DNA of 64,000 nucleotides. It comes from Karstenula rhodostoma CBS 690.94 (Eukaryota > Ascomycota > Dothideomycetes > Pleosporales > Didymosphaeriaceae). The position numbers were made by a program, and so were the translations under genes. The notes beneath the pieces are model-generated. The model did no database searches and was not told where the DNA came from. It saw nothing but the letters and a program-made list of their open reading frames with translations. This document shows, piece after piece, positions 1 through 10,295 of the stretch (position 1 is the first letter of the stretch; every line of letters begins with the position of its first letter). The DNA is taken from assembly GCA_010093485.1 (NCBI GenBank), contig MU001505.1:1496809-1560808 (forward strand). The letters run 5' to 3'.

Positions 1-161
1 AAAAAAAAAAAAAGGCCTATCCTTTATAATAATAATAATAAAATTTTATTTTATTTATATAATAGAAAAGTAAAAGATCTACTTTTATTAAGATTATACT
101 ATATAGTCTAGTTGGCGAGGAACTGAATTAAGACTATAATTAGACCGCTATAGGGCTAAAT
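1..161. other. AT-rich window edge, no gene seen
   Basis: This stretch is very AT-rich, with a poly-A start, a TAA/AAT-type microsatellite near 27-45 and TATA-rich text. It lies downstream of the glycine-rich gene. It could be a 3' flank or the edge of a degenerate, RIP-like AT-rich block; the window is too short here to decide. Confidence 0.5.
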
Positions 162-1703
162 CTAGTGGCCACCTATAAAGACACTTTTTAGCCAGCCACC
201 CGAATTTAGGCCAGCACTGGCACCAACCTTTCCTTTCACGCTTTTGCTTCCGTTAACACTAGCCTCGGCACTAACTCCAGCGTGACTATCTCCGCTGACT
301 CTTGTAGTAGCTCCTGCGTGACCAGATCCTTCACCGGAAGCGGCGCCGATAACAGATGCGTGTCCACCAACTCCAGCGCCAGCTCCGGCACCGACTGATC
401 CCCAGCCTGAAGCATCACCGCTGACACTTCCTCCAGCTCCAGCTTGACCGCTCAGTCCAGCACCGAGCCCAGGAACAAGACCGAGAAGACCATTCAGGTC
501 AAGGGATCCATGACTAAGGAGAGAACCACCAGCGTTAACAGAACCATTAGCAACACCGCTCAGAAGGCCTGCGAGCTGCGCAAGTATGCCATGTATGTTG
601 AGGCCAAGATTTTCGAGGATGCCGTAGAGCTGGTCGCACAGATCGATGAAGGCAGAACCGCCAGTGAGTTCAGCGCATCCAGAGATAAAGCCGTTCAGGT
701 CGATAGATCCGCTGAGAAGACCACCAAGAAGGTTAAGAAGACCACTAATATCGAGTTGAGCAGATCCTGATACAGAAAAAAGGCCTTTGAGTCCATCAAT
801 GCAGCCCTTGAGTTCAGCGCTGACTGAGCCACCCAAGGTGGCGGAAAGGTAAGCTTCGAGCTGATCAAGAGTAGCGCTTATGTCGATATGAGCATCTCCA
901 GTGAGGAGACCCTTGAGTCCAGCAATAAGCGTGTCGACGTTGACCCCAAGGGAGGCGCCCAGGTTGACCTTGCCAGATCCGGAAAGAAGACCTTCGAGTC
1001 CAGCAACTACGCCTTTCAGATCGGCATGGCCCGAACCGCTGAGAGCTCCCTTAAGTTCGTCGCAGATTTTTCCGAGGTCCTCACCGCCGGGGAGACCAGA
1101 AAGAACGCCCTTGAGGCCGTCGAACGCGCCGCCGATATCGAGATGTCCGGAGCCGTCGAGATGGCCGCCCCCGGAAAGAAAGCCAGTGAGGTCGCTGATA
1201 AGACCGGCACCGAGTCCTGCACCAGAACCAACGCCTACACCGACGTGTCCACCGAGGAGACCGCTGATAAGACCACCAAGGTCAATACCTCCACCTACTC
1301 CACCTCCGCCAGCACCCGCTCCGCCTTCAACTGAGCCGGAACCGGGACCTCCAGCTCCGCCGCCAACGGGCGAGGAAGTGGATTCGGGAGAATCGGGAGA
1401 ATCGGGCGAGGCGGATGTTGTATCGGGGGCATCACCACCGCGGCCATATTCGGGAGAAGAGTCCTCGGGAGCGTCGGCCGAGCTGGTGGATTCCGCAGGT
1501 GGCGTGGTAGGCTGTCCAGGCTGGCCACCTCCAGCTGAGTAACCAGCAGGCGGGCTGGACTGGCCCACGGGTGCCACCGCAGTTGCAGTGACGCTCGTGG
1601 CAGAATCCCAACCGTTGGTCGCCGGGGATGGTGCAACGCCGTATTGAGGCAGGGCATTGCTTACACCGATAAGAGCGACGACGGCGCCAGCGGTAAACCT
1701 CAT
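162..1703 (-). CDS. Glycine-rich secreted repeat protein, 513 aa
   Basis: Single-exon gene. I start at the ATG at 1703 because it opens a clear signal peptide (MRFTAGAVVALIGVSNALPQ); the frame stays open upstream to 1895, but that part looks like 5' leader. After the signal comes a Ser/Pro/Thr-rich spacer, then from about residue 130 a long region dominated by Gly, Ala, Ser and Leu. It holds imperfect tandem units built on GLxGLLSGS and ending in short segments such as HxDL or QLDIS. A few cysteines (KICDEL, KGCIDGL, ISGCAEL, IDLCDQL) recur in the middle. The C-terminal third is nearly pure Gly/Ala/Ser/Val. A TATA-like element (minus strand) sits near 1883-1890. Likely a wall-associated or extracellular structural protein; I do not recognise a named family and claim no function. 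Confidence 0.75.
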   Translation of the reverse strand: MRFTAGAVVALIGVSNALPQYGVAPSPATNGWDSATSVTATAVAPVGQSSPPAGYSAGGGQPGQPTTPPAESTSSADAPEDSSPEYGRGGDAPDTTSASPDSPDSPESTSSPVGGGAGGPGSGSVEGGAGAGGGGVGGGIDLGGLISGLLGGHVGVGVGSGAGLGAGLISDLTGFLSGGGHLDGSGHLDIGGAFDGLKGVLSGLPGGEDLGKICDELKGALSGSGHADLKGVVAGLEGLLSGSGKVNLGASLGVNVDTLIAGLKGLLTGDAHIDISATLDQLEAYLSATLGGSVSAELKGCIDGLKGLFSVSGSAQLDISGLLNLLGGLLSGSIDLNGFISGCAELTGGSAFIDLCDQLYGILENLGLNIHGILAQLAGLLSGVANGSVNAGGSLLSHGSLDLNGLLGLVPGLGAGLSGQAGAGGSVSGDASGWGSVGAGAGAGVGGHASVIGAASGEGSGHAGATTRVSGDSHAGVSAEASVNGSKSVKGKVGASAGLNSGGWLKSVFIGGH

Positions 1704-1882
1704 CGTGACTTGTTGGCGAAGAATACCAAAAGGAAATATAGTGGACGTAGGGTGTTGTGTATTGAAACGAATGTGAGTGCGTAGCACTAACGAAAGACTT
1801 GGGTTGAGAAAGTAACGAGCGAAGAAACGAATGAAACTGGAACGAAAGTTGATGCTGGAATGAGGACGTCCAGTCGGATGCA

Positions 1883-1890
1883 ATATATAC
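1883..1890 (-). promoter_or_regulatory. TATA-like element of the glycine-rich gene
   Basis: The minus strand reads GTATATATTG about 180 bp upstream of the chosen ATG at 1703. The distance allows a TATA box plus a leader of roughly 150 nt. Confidence 0.35.
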
Positions 1891-3533
1891 TCCAAGATAC
1901 ATCCTATCTGTAGAGGTCTTTGCTAGCTCGGACGGTCTCCTCGCGGGCGCCACAACCGACCGGAATATTGAGAAACAATGCCAGTGTTTCTACTAACGGT
2001 AATTCCGTAAGGTGCGTGTCGGTGCTTCTACTAACACCCGAGAACTGCACGTCAATTGGTTCGATAGCCCCATGAGAGCACGGGGCAAAGAAACATTTAA
2101 ACGTGCGCTCTGCTTTGTAGCGTTGAAACACGGTGCCGCGTGCGCCTCAGGCTGGGCCAGCATCTTGGCGAGAACATTCTGTATGCGACGATCTCGGGAA
2201 GTCGCGCAAGTAGGTTTAGTTAGAGGTGGTGCTTTTGGCGGACTTGACTCAAAGAGATGAACAGGGTGACGGTAGATCGGCGCTAAGCGGGCGATCAAGA
2301 GGCTAGTCTCCATCAGTATCGAGCGCACGTGGCGGCGGCGGCGCATTTAGGGCATGGTCGATTGTTTCACACCACCGCATTTGAACCATCGCCATACCAA
2401 ATTGAGTTCCAGCATTGCAAATATAGTTTATTGGGTTATAAATACAACAACGAGTTGTTCAATGACTTAAAACACACTTTATCACGCCAAACCGACCGCC
2501 GAGGTTAAACGGTAAAGTGAAGTGTATGTGTCATATAAACGGCGATACAGAGTAGATGGTACTGATTTAGGGGCGCTCAGGTTCCACAGCAAATGCCTAG
2601 CTAGGAGTTCTTAAGCTGCGTACAGATAATTGTAGGTAGCATCTGTCTCCGTACGTAGGAAAGTGTTGGCAGAAACGAGAGACAATTTACAACAAGTCCC
2701 ACCGATATGGAGCGTCTACAGCTAAGTGCCACCACTGTCTTTATTCTAGATCCTAACAACCTGGTCGATCGTCGACGCTAAGGCTAGCTTTTTCAAGTCG
2801 TACAAGAGAGCTACAGAGCAGATGTGCAGGCAGCACGGCTATATTGGCCCTAGAGCGTCTGCAAACATGCACTGTTCCTAGGCTTCCATCCCATTTTTTC
2901 ATGGCATAGTCTTCTAAACTTAACGTCAGGCTTTTTGAGTCGCGCAATAAGGCCTTTCTGTAATATGAAAGGGGAAGATGTCCATACTGTGAACGTAGAA
3001 GCCCCAAATGCGTTATTATTAACCAAGCAGTTTCAGGCAGAATCCATATACGGTTACCTAAATCAATACCGATGGTATTATTAATAGATTTGTGCTTCGC
3101 TCAGTTCGTCGGCCAGGCCCTTAGATAGCGGGTCGCTTTACTTACGTTGTCCTCTGATATTCCTCGCAGCACAACGTTCGTTTGCGAAGCCTTGTATCAA
3201 ACAACAGCAGTTCGCCCCTACTTGCTAAGGATCTGCGACATCAACAAATCCTCCGGGGTTGTATGGGGCCCGAGGTGTCACAATTCCGCACAAGAGATGC
3301 ACGACACCAACACGTCGCATAGAGGCATCGTGGTTGCAGCACTATGCACTAAACATATGTGACACCACCCCGCCGCACGAAGGATCCCCGGATTCCATAT
3401 TTTTGTCTATCACTTTACGGGACACTACTTTGTAGTTCGTGTCAACAATCAGAGAACCATGTGACACTGCGGTAAAGTCTTATATGAGCTTAGCTTTACT
3501 CCTGTTTCTGGGCTCCATGATGGTAAGAAAAAA

Positions 3534-3543
3534 TATATAAAAG
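3534..3543 (+). promoter_or_regulatory. TATA box before the small secreted-protein ORF
   Basis: TATATAAAAG lies 127 bp upstream of the ATG at 3670 and is followed by an A/C-rich leader with CAACAAACACAA-type text, as is common in strongly expressed fungal genes. This supports real transcription of the small gene even though its splicing is unclear. Confidence 0.5.
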
Positions 3544-3669
3544 GCCACCAATTCTGCTCCCCAAATCTCATTATTTGATAGACAACAAACACAATCTACA
3601 CAGCCTTCTGCACATCTCTTAGATTTCCGATCCCAAAAATTCAATTAAAACACCATAACAACCATAAAT

Positions 3670-3906
3670 ATGAAGTTTAGTATTATGACCAGTACCTTTG
3701 CTCTAGCCGGTGTTGTCATGGCCGCCCCAGCTCCAGGTGCGTGATATGGGGAAAGGTATCACCTCGGAATTTCTGGCCGACTGCCACACCCTACACATGG
3801 CGCGGTCAAGACTGTGAAAAAGAGATGCCCTTGCCCTGAAGCAGGATCCAGCAACATCAACCCGTGCTGCTTCAACGGCAGCCCAGATGATAATTGCCAT
3901 TCTTAG
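3670..3906 (+). CDS. Candidate small secreted cysteine-containing protein, splicing uncertain
   Basis: The ATG at 3670 opens MKFSIMTSTFALAGVVMAAPAP, a textbook signal peptide. An in-frame stop follows at once unless an intron starts at the donor GTGCGT at 3737 (phase 1). Downstream, 3811-3906 encodes a Cys-rich tail in one frame (CPCPEAG...NPCCFNG...DDNCHS, preceded by KKR). The obvious acceptor, TCAAG ending at 3810, does not restore that frame. An AG ending at 3841 does, giving a short product that loses the CPCP part. So this is either a tiny effector-like peptide with an unusual acceptor, or a gene broken near the splice site. No family recognised. Confidence 0.4.
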
Positions 3907-4731
3907 TCCAACTGATACGAGCGTTGCGGTCTTTCCGAATCCAATAATTAGAGAGGTGTTTTGGTATACATAGCTGGTTAGTTGTCCCCACTCTGAGAAG
4001 TATACCAGACTCTTGCGCTTATAATTTGTGTTTAGGCTGCGCTTAGGTCTGCCCTAGTGACCCGGTGTGCTAAGCAAGAGAGGGGTTTCTTTACTCCCTC
4101 TGAGCAGCTACGTTGGAAGTCACTCGAACTCAGGTGAACTTCGACCAGATTAAGATAGCATTGGCCTCGTTAATTCCCATCGCAGCTGCCGGAATGGGGT
4201 GCATAGCACTGCGTCGGTTCCCCATCTCACATGGCCCTAATGATCAATATCGGTTGTAGATACTCTTTTGTGTTGATAAACTGCTTTTGCTACTTAGCAC
4301 AATAGCCTCTTCTAACGACCTGCCTCCCGAAACCGTTTGAAGTCCAGTCCTACGCTCATGTGTCTCCAAAATGCCCGCGACCACATCTCTTGCTTTTCGT
4401 GGTGTCCGGCATGATAGGCGATGTTCATGCCCATCTCTTGTGCGGGGCCGCTTGTCCACCCTTTTTCACACAAGCCTAAATCGGGGTTAAGAATAATGCA
4501 GAATACCACAGGAGTAATGTGGCCAACTTGCGCCCGGAGAAGTGTAGAGCCGTCAACGGTCCAGCAAAGCGCCACATCCAGCATAAGCGAGGGGTTGTTT
4601 CCTGCCCGTCGGAGAACTCGCAGCGAAGCACGCTAATCTTGCCTGGGAAGGCGTCTGCCCGCAACGCAACGTCACCAGTGTATATATACCGACCTGATCC
4701 CAAAAATTCATGTTCAATCACCTTCATCACG
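3907..4731. other. Intergenic and promoter of the amidohydrolase
   Basis: No convincing gene. The frame of the downstream gene is open from 4519 but contains no homologous sequence before 4732. A TATATATA element lies at 4681-4688. Confidence 0.5.
4681..4688 (+). promoter_or_regulatory. TATA element of the amidohydrolase
   Basis: TATATATA lies 44 bp upstream of the chosen start codon at 4732. Its position argues against using any start further upstream and implies a short leader. Confidence 0.45.
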
Positions 4732-6012
4732 ATGTCGTCCTCGATCTCCGTCCTCTTGGCTTCGAAAACACTTAATTTGAAACCATATGAGGAATTGTAC
4801 AAGCATTATCACTCACACCCCGAGTTGTCCAATCAGGAGACGGAGACGGCAGCAACCACAGTGAAGCACCTTTCCAAGCTCGCAGATTTCAAGATCACGA
4901 CCGATATCGGCGGTCATGGATTCGCGGGCGTTCTTCACAACGGCTCTGGCCCAGTTGTTCTCCTTCGCGCCGACATGGATGCTCTACCTGTCAAGGAACT
5001 GACGAACCTTCCTTATGCCTCTACCGTATCGCAAGTTAGCCAGCGCACTGGCGGGGAGTCTCCTGTAATGCACGCCTGCGGCCATGACATGCACATCACC
5101 TGTCTCCTGGCTGCCACCGAACATCTCTATGCGCTACGTTCTTCGTGGTCAGGCACTCTCATCGTCCTCTTCCAGCCGGCCGAGGAACGCGGCACTGGCG
5201 CGCAAGCAATGGTTGACGACGGTCTCTACGACAAGAACAAGCATAACATCCCAGTCCCTGACTATGTCCTGGGCCAGCACGTGATGGCACTGCCAGCAGG
5301 CAAGGTCGGCAGCAGAAGAGGCACCATTATGGCCGCAGCAGACAGTTTCAAAGTGACTGTATTCGGCCGCGGCGGCCACGGTAGCATGCCGCACCGAACC
5401 ATCGACCCTGTCATGATGGCCTCAAACATTGTAGTCCGACTACAGAACATTGTCAGCAGAGAGACAGACCCAAGTGACATGGCCGTCGTAACCGTCGGAT
5501 ACCTGCGCGGCGGACACACGGAGAACATCATCGTCGACCACGCCGAGCTTGGAATCGACATTCGGTCTATCAACACGGCAACACGCGAGCGGATCATTGC
5601 GTCGCTGAAGCGCATTATCCACGCGGAGTACATTGCGTCTGGCGCGGAGAAGGAACCGACCATCGAAGAAACGCGCTTCTTCCCGCAGACCTATAACGAC
5701 GAGGATATGGAAGGTAAGCTCGCGAGCAGCTTTGGCGATTTCTTCGGCGACGCGTTCGACCCGCAGATTGCGCGGACGAATGCGAGCGAGGATGTTTCGA
5801 TCTTAGCGAGCAGCCAGGGCAAGCCGAGTCTGTTTTGGTTTTTTGGCGGGGTGGAGCCTGAGTTTTATGCGCAGAAGGAGAGGGAGGGGAGGCTAATAGA
5901 GGATATTCCGCAGAACCATTCGAGTGGGTTTGCGCCGGTGATTCAGCCGACGTTGAAGACAGGTGTGGATGCGCTGTGTGTGGCTGCGTTGACGTTTCTT
6001 GCGAGAAAGTAG
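4732..6012 (+). CDS. M20D-family amidohydrolase (hippurate/IAA-amino acid hydrolase-like), 426 aa
   Basis: Single exon. Predicted zinc or manganese metallohydrolase that removes acyl groups from N-acylated amino acids. The family signature is complete: ADMDALPV near residue 83, HACGHDMH at 114-121 (metal ligands Cys and His), PAEERGTGA with the catalytic/metal Glu pair, and GHGSMPH near 214-220 in the lid/dimerisation domain. A late SEDVS and a FWFFGG segment match the C-terminal metal-binding part. There is no signal peptide and no PTS1, so it should be cytosolic. The start at 4732 follows a TATA element and gives the usual N-terminus (helix, then YHSHPELS). Exact substrate cannot be read from sequence; hippurate, auxin conjugates and N-acetyl amino acids are all possible. 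Confidence 0.9.
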   Translation: MSSSISVLLASKTLNLKPYEELYKHYHSHPELSNQETETAATTVKHLSKLADFKITTDIGGHGFAGVLHNGSGPVVLLRADMDALPVKELTNLPYASTVSQVSQRTGGESPVMHACGHDMHITCLLAATEHLYALRSSWSGTLIVLFQPAEERGTGAQAMVDDGLYDKNKHNIPVPDYVLGQHVMALPAGKVGSRRGTIMAAADSFKVTVFGRGGHGSMPHRTIDPVMMASNIVVRLQNIVSRETDPSDMAVVTVGYLRGGHTENIIVDHAELGIDIRSINTATRERIIASLKRIIHAEYIASGAEKEPTIEETRFFPQTYNDEDMEGKLASSFGDFFGDAFDPQIARTNASEDVSILASSQGKPSLFWFFGGVEPEFYAQKEREGRLIEDIPQNHSSGFAPVIQPTLKTGVDALCVAALTFLARK

Positions 6013-6131
6013 TCATGGCACCGGATGACGGGAACTGTATGGCAGTTGCATGAGTTAAAACGCAATGTTTTGAATGTACCTTCCGTGCCGAACATATATT
6101 TGTACTACAACAGAACGCTTCCGACCATTTC

Positions 6132-7612
6132 CTACAAGCTCGCGAAACCGAGCTCCACCACCCACCCAACCACCAACCGTGCATGCTCCAGCGCGTGCGT
6201 GAAGTCAATGCGATCGATTGTATCCTGCGCAGTGTGGATGTACGGGTTCTCATACGCCATCTCGCTCTCGTAAATCATAACACTGGGGAACCCAGCACGC
6301 GTTGCGCTCGCGTGGTCGCTGCACGCATACCCGCACTTGTCATCCGCATATGCGGTGCTCGTGTACGCAGTAATGACCTTCTTTGTGAAAGCGGTGAGGG
6401 ACGCGGAGACATTGTCTGTGATGACGCCGAACTTGGGGCTGAGGCCCTTGGAGGTGTAGCCCGCGGTGTAGCCAGTCATGTCCTGGTTGAGCATGGCGTT
6501 GACGGTGCGGCCGGAGGAGGAGTACGAGTTGAAGATTGCTTGGGAGCCGAGGAGGCCGGCTTCTTCGCCTGCGTACCAGTGGAACTACACAATGAATCAG
6601 ACCAGCAGGAGACAGCCAGGCAGGACAGGACATTGACGCAGGCCTCGAAAACATGACAAATAAAGACCTAATTACAGGACACCCGATGCAACCAGACAGT
6701 GGATCAAATGATGGCGAAGAAAAGGAAGGTTCGATTAGTGATTGGGGAGAGATTGTTCGCTCACCTCGATTGTCTGGGCCGCGCCGCCGGCGGCGATGGT
6801 GCTGTTGGTCAGGAGGGTGCGGAACGCCTCGAGGATGGTGGTGCTGCCGGAGCCGTTGTCATCTGAGGTCGATATCAGCACCAGTGATCGCACAAAAAAA
6901 AAACCCCCACCACGAAAAGAATGGATTCGTGAAACGTAGGCATGGTGTCGCAAAAGGAATGGAAGAGGCTCAGGTTATGTGAAGGAGAAACTTACCAGCA
7001 CCGGGCGCGCGCCCACTCGTCGGGCTCTGGCCATTAATGCTATCCAAATGCGCACCTACCACAATCGTCTTCGTGCTCTTCCCCGGAATTGTCGCAATGA
7101 TGCTGCTCTGCGTCCACGAATGCGTGAACGCCTTCGCACTCGCCTTCGAACCGGAAGGAATGTAGCTCTGGACCTTGGACAGAAGCCAGGCTGAGGACTG
7201 CTGTCCTGTGGCAGCGCGGTAGTACCTGTTGTTGTAGTTGCTGAAGGTCTGCAGGTTCGTTTGGATGTTGGAGCTGCTGAGCTTTGCGGTGAGGGCCTTG
7301 ACTGAGGTGCCTTGGGTCAGGGTGGTGGGGTAGGTGACGGCCTGACGCTTTTGGATGTCGCTGGAGGCTGAGTTGAACTCGGGCCAGTAGGTTACATCAA
7401 AGAAGTTTGTTCCTTCCTGGGTTGTTGTGAGCCTTGGGACAGGAGGGATGGGTACGGGGGGATCGTACGGATTTGAGGGCGAACTTCTCTGTTTCGGTGA
7501 CCTCGCGGCGCTCTCCGCCCTCGAGCTCGATGGTGAAGAGCTCCTCCTGGGGCGGTGCTGGGAGGGCGAGGGTTGTGACCGCGAAGGCGGCGAGGTAGTT
7601 GGCGTAGCGCAT
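6132..7612 (-). CDS. Secreted M28 leucine aminopeptidase (LAP1-like), 371 aa
   Basis: Four exons on the minus strand: 7612-7469, 7416-6996, 6862-6765, 6584-6132; introns of 52, 133 and 180 nt, all GT-AG and in phase. The N-terminus [21 protein letters not shown] is a signal peptide, followed by a propeptide ending before a KRQAV-type site. The M28 catalytic domain carries the two-zinc ligands: GAHLDS (His171), DDNGSG (Asp near 189-190, exactly at the exon 2/3 join), AGEEAGLLG (Glu228/229), NQDMTGY (Asp256) and YIHTAQDT. The pair of cysteines CGYACSDH matches the disulfide of this family. It would be an extracellular exopeptidase releasing N-terminal residues. Adjacent genes are unrelated. Confidence 0.93.
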
Positions 7613-8169
7613 GATGGATACGGTTATCGACTGTGAGTTTCGACAAGAATCTCGACCAGACAAGGGCGTAAAAGAGAAGCTTTACTCAAGACACTTCACG
7701 CCCTCTTATAGCAAGCGATTGCTAGTACAATCACACTGTAAACACCATACTCGGATAGAGAAACAAGCGTTTTCTCGTGTCGACAAAGTTCCGAAAAAGG
7801 AAAAAGCCAAGCTTTTCATAGTGTCGAAGTCTTGAGTCCTTCCAGAAAGACATTGCATATCCGAGCCTCGCGTGGAGCGGGTGATCTTCGTGGAGCCGGA
7901 AATCTCTAGACGGAAGCTGGATATGGTGCTACGAGCATATGCACGTGTCCTAAAAGGGCAGGTGCTTCGCCTAGTATCGTGAGTTCAATGACTAGGCAGA
8001 AACATGGTACGATAAGGTTGGCCGCTAGGCAGCTACCAGATCTGGACTGATTGTTATTTATCTGAAACACGATCAAACAGCAACCATTGACGTAAAGGTA
8101 AAGGTACATCCAGCACACTTGGATCCAAGTATATTTTATTGTACACACACCTGTTTACTATGCTACATT
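7613..8169. other. Intergenic between aminopeptidase promoter and AGT 3' end
   Basis: 557 bp without a supported gene. The left part is the aminopeptidase promoter (minus-strand reading), the right part the 3' flank of the aminotransferase gene. Confidence 0.5.
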
Positions 8170-9425
8170 TCATGCTTTGCCAATCTCAGCAAGCGACTCT
8201 TTCAGAGAATCAATGGCCAGTGTCAGATCGCCCCGGTTTGGATCTGTGACACTGACACCCATGTGACCAAACCGGATGTACTTGGAAGCAATCTCCTTGT
8301 GCAAGCCACCAGCGAAAACAACGCCCTTCTTCAGGAGGCTGGGAACGACATCCGGTGGCGTAACACCCTCGGGGAGGTAAATCGCTGTCATAGTGTTGGC
8401 CTGGTTCTCGGGCTTGGAGGCAAGCTGCTTCAAGCCAAGGTCGGCAATAGCCTTCTTAACCTTCTGGGAGGCATTCCTGTGGGCGGCAAAGCGCTCTTCG
8501 AGCGGTCGCGAGAGGATCTGCTCGAGGGCGGTGTCGAGAGCATGAATGAGTTGAGGGGAGGGGGTGGCGAAGTAGGAGGGCTTCTTGGCTTCGTAGTTTT
8601 GCATGACTGCAGGATGGTTAGGACGTAGCTAGACAGTGTTGGCTCCGATTTGACTTACTAGGAAGCCAGTTCTTCCATGAACCAAAATAAGAAGCAGGCC
8701 TCGTCTTCCTCGCCTTGAAGACGTCAATGGCACGGCCAGAAGCCATGAGTACACTCAGGCCAGCAGGGCAACCAATGGCCTTTTGCGTAGCTGTAAGAAC
8801 GACATCGAGCTTCCACTCGTCGAACTTGATCTCCTCGCCACCGACGCTGCACACACCGTCTACCACGACCAACGTGTCCGGGCTGACTCTGTGCACGAGT
8901 TCGCTGAGCGCCTTGATCTCGCTCAGCACGCCGGTGCTGGTATCGACGTGGGTGACGGTCAAGACCTTGTACTTGTTCTTGGTGAGTGCCTTCTCGACCT
9001 CATCGAGCTGCGGCCGGTCGCCGATGGGTGCCTTGAGCTGTGTCGCCTTTACGCCGTACGTCTCGAAGCAGTCGGCGAAGGAATCGGCAAAGTATCCGGT
9101 GTGTAGGACGAGGGCCTCCTCACCCGCTTCGGTGAGGTTCGCGGCGACCTGGTCCCAGCCGAGCGTGCCGGAACCGGAAAGGACGAAGGGCTGCGAGGCG
9201 GGGTCGGTGGTCTGGAAGAGCTTGCGCAGGTTGGACAGAACATCGCCGAAAGTGCTCACGAAGGGTGCGCCGACGTGCGATTCACTACCGAGGTCAGTGT
9301 TGGAATGACGTAACTGGGGGATATTGGCGGGCGTACCTGTAGTGGCTCATGGACTGGAGGACGGCATCGTCGAACTCAATGGGGCCTGGGATGAGCAAGG
9401 CGGGGTGTGGTGGCTGGCTAGACAT
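8170..9425 (-). CDS. AGX1: Alanine-glyoxylate / serine-pyruvate aminotransferase, 383 aa
   Basis: Three exons: 9425-9337, 9284-8659, 8606-8170; both introns are 52 nt. Class V PLP-dependent aminotransferase that converts glyoxylate plus alanine to glycine plus pyruvate. Seen in the protein: the start MSSQPPHPALLIPGPIEF, the SGSGTLGWD cofactor loop near 67-74, VVDGVCSVGGEE with Asp172, and the PLP lysine in TATQKAIGCP (Lys198). The C-terminus GKA is not a peroxisomal PTS1. The frame stays open upstream of the ATG at 9425 as far as 9840 with no further ATG; that stretch is Arg/Ser-rich and reads like a mitochondrial presequence (see findings). The cytosolic form given here is the conservative model. 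Confidence 0.93.
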
Positions 9426-10295
9426 GTTTTTGTTCTTGGGTGGTTCCTGTTCAATTGCTTTCTCGGGCTCTGGTGGTTTCGGTACTACGTTGCCTTTGTC
9501 GTCTTCGAGGTGTGCACTGCGTTCGGTAGAGAAGGGTGTGTTGAGCTCGAGGAATGGTCTGGAGTCGAGGTGTCCAGAAAAGAGGTTCAAACGAGAGGTT
9601 GGGCGTGAGGGAGCCACGGTGACGAATGCGGAGTTAAAGCACCGGGGAAGTGAGCGAGAGGGATAGAGACGGGAATTCAAGGCTCCCAGGACGCGGCGCG
9701 GGGCAGCCAGTTTGGCGGTGCGAGAGGGAGGGGCACTGCGGCGAATGTTCGGAATCGGGCGAGATGCGAGATGCGGGATGCGAGATGCGATAGGCCAGAA
9801 CGAGCGATTGCGATGGGAGCTGTGTCCGGTGTCGGGAAGCGATCAGGTGTCTGCGATTTTCTATCTATTGCGTCGAACCAGGGTGGAGCGTTGCCGTGGG
9901 GGGGGGGGGGGACTTTGACTCTGAGAAAAAAAGGAGTTGAGGGCCGCTTCTGTCCGCGTTTGCAGTGCCGCCGGATGTTCCGTAGCGCAATGGGCTGCCA
10001 AATGCCTTGGGTCTTGAGATGCAGTGGGGCTCCGCATCGCGGATACTGTGCATGTTGCGAGCAGATACGAGGGCACGTGACCGGCTGCCGACTCGACAGG
10101 CCGCTGATTGGCCCCGGGCGCTCTGTTTACCAAGTCGCAGCCAGGTAAACACACAGCACCCCGGCCACCCACCACAGCGCTGAGCGGCACCATTGCGCCC
10201 GCACCCACCACCGTCTCGTCCCTGCATCCCAGCATTACTGTCGCTGCATCCACCTACTACCGCTGCCGACTACGTCGACGTGCGATATATCCGCA
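9426..10295. other. Divergent promoter region between AGT and the coiled repeat protein
   Basis: 870 bp between two divergently transcribed genes. The AGT-proximal part (about 9426-9710) is in frame with AGT without an ATG. A run of 14 G lies at 9898-9911, and short GAGATGCGAGATGCGGGATGCGAGATGCGA repeats lie near 9760-9790. The right part is C-rich and probably the leader of the plus-strand gene. Confidence 0.5.
9898..9911. repeat. Homopolymer run, 14 G
   Basis: A poly-G run followed by GACTTTGACTCTGAGAAAAAAAGG within the divergent promoter. Such runs are prone to length error in sequencing and could also form a G-quadruplex with itself; no role can be assigned. Confidence 0.6.

Larger units (their letters stand above)
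1704..3669. other. Intergenic, no supported gene
   Basis: About 2 kb of lower-GC DNA with only short open frames that show no family motif, signal peptide or splice pattern. The right end (3534-3669) contains a TATATAAAAG element and an A/C-rich leader for the small gene at 3670. Confidence 0.5.

Noticed and set aside
9861..10253. Long open frames on the minus strand in the AGT upstream region.
   Set aside because: They overlap the divergent promoter, contain a poly-G/poly-C artefact and show no family motif.
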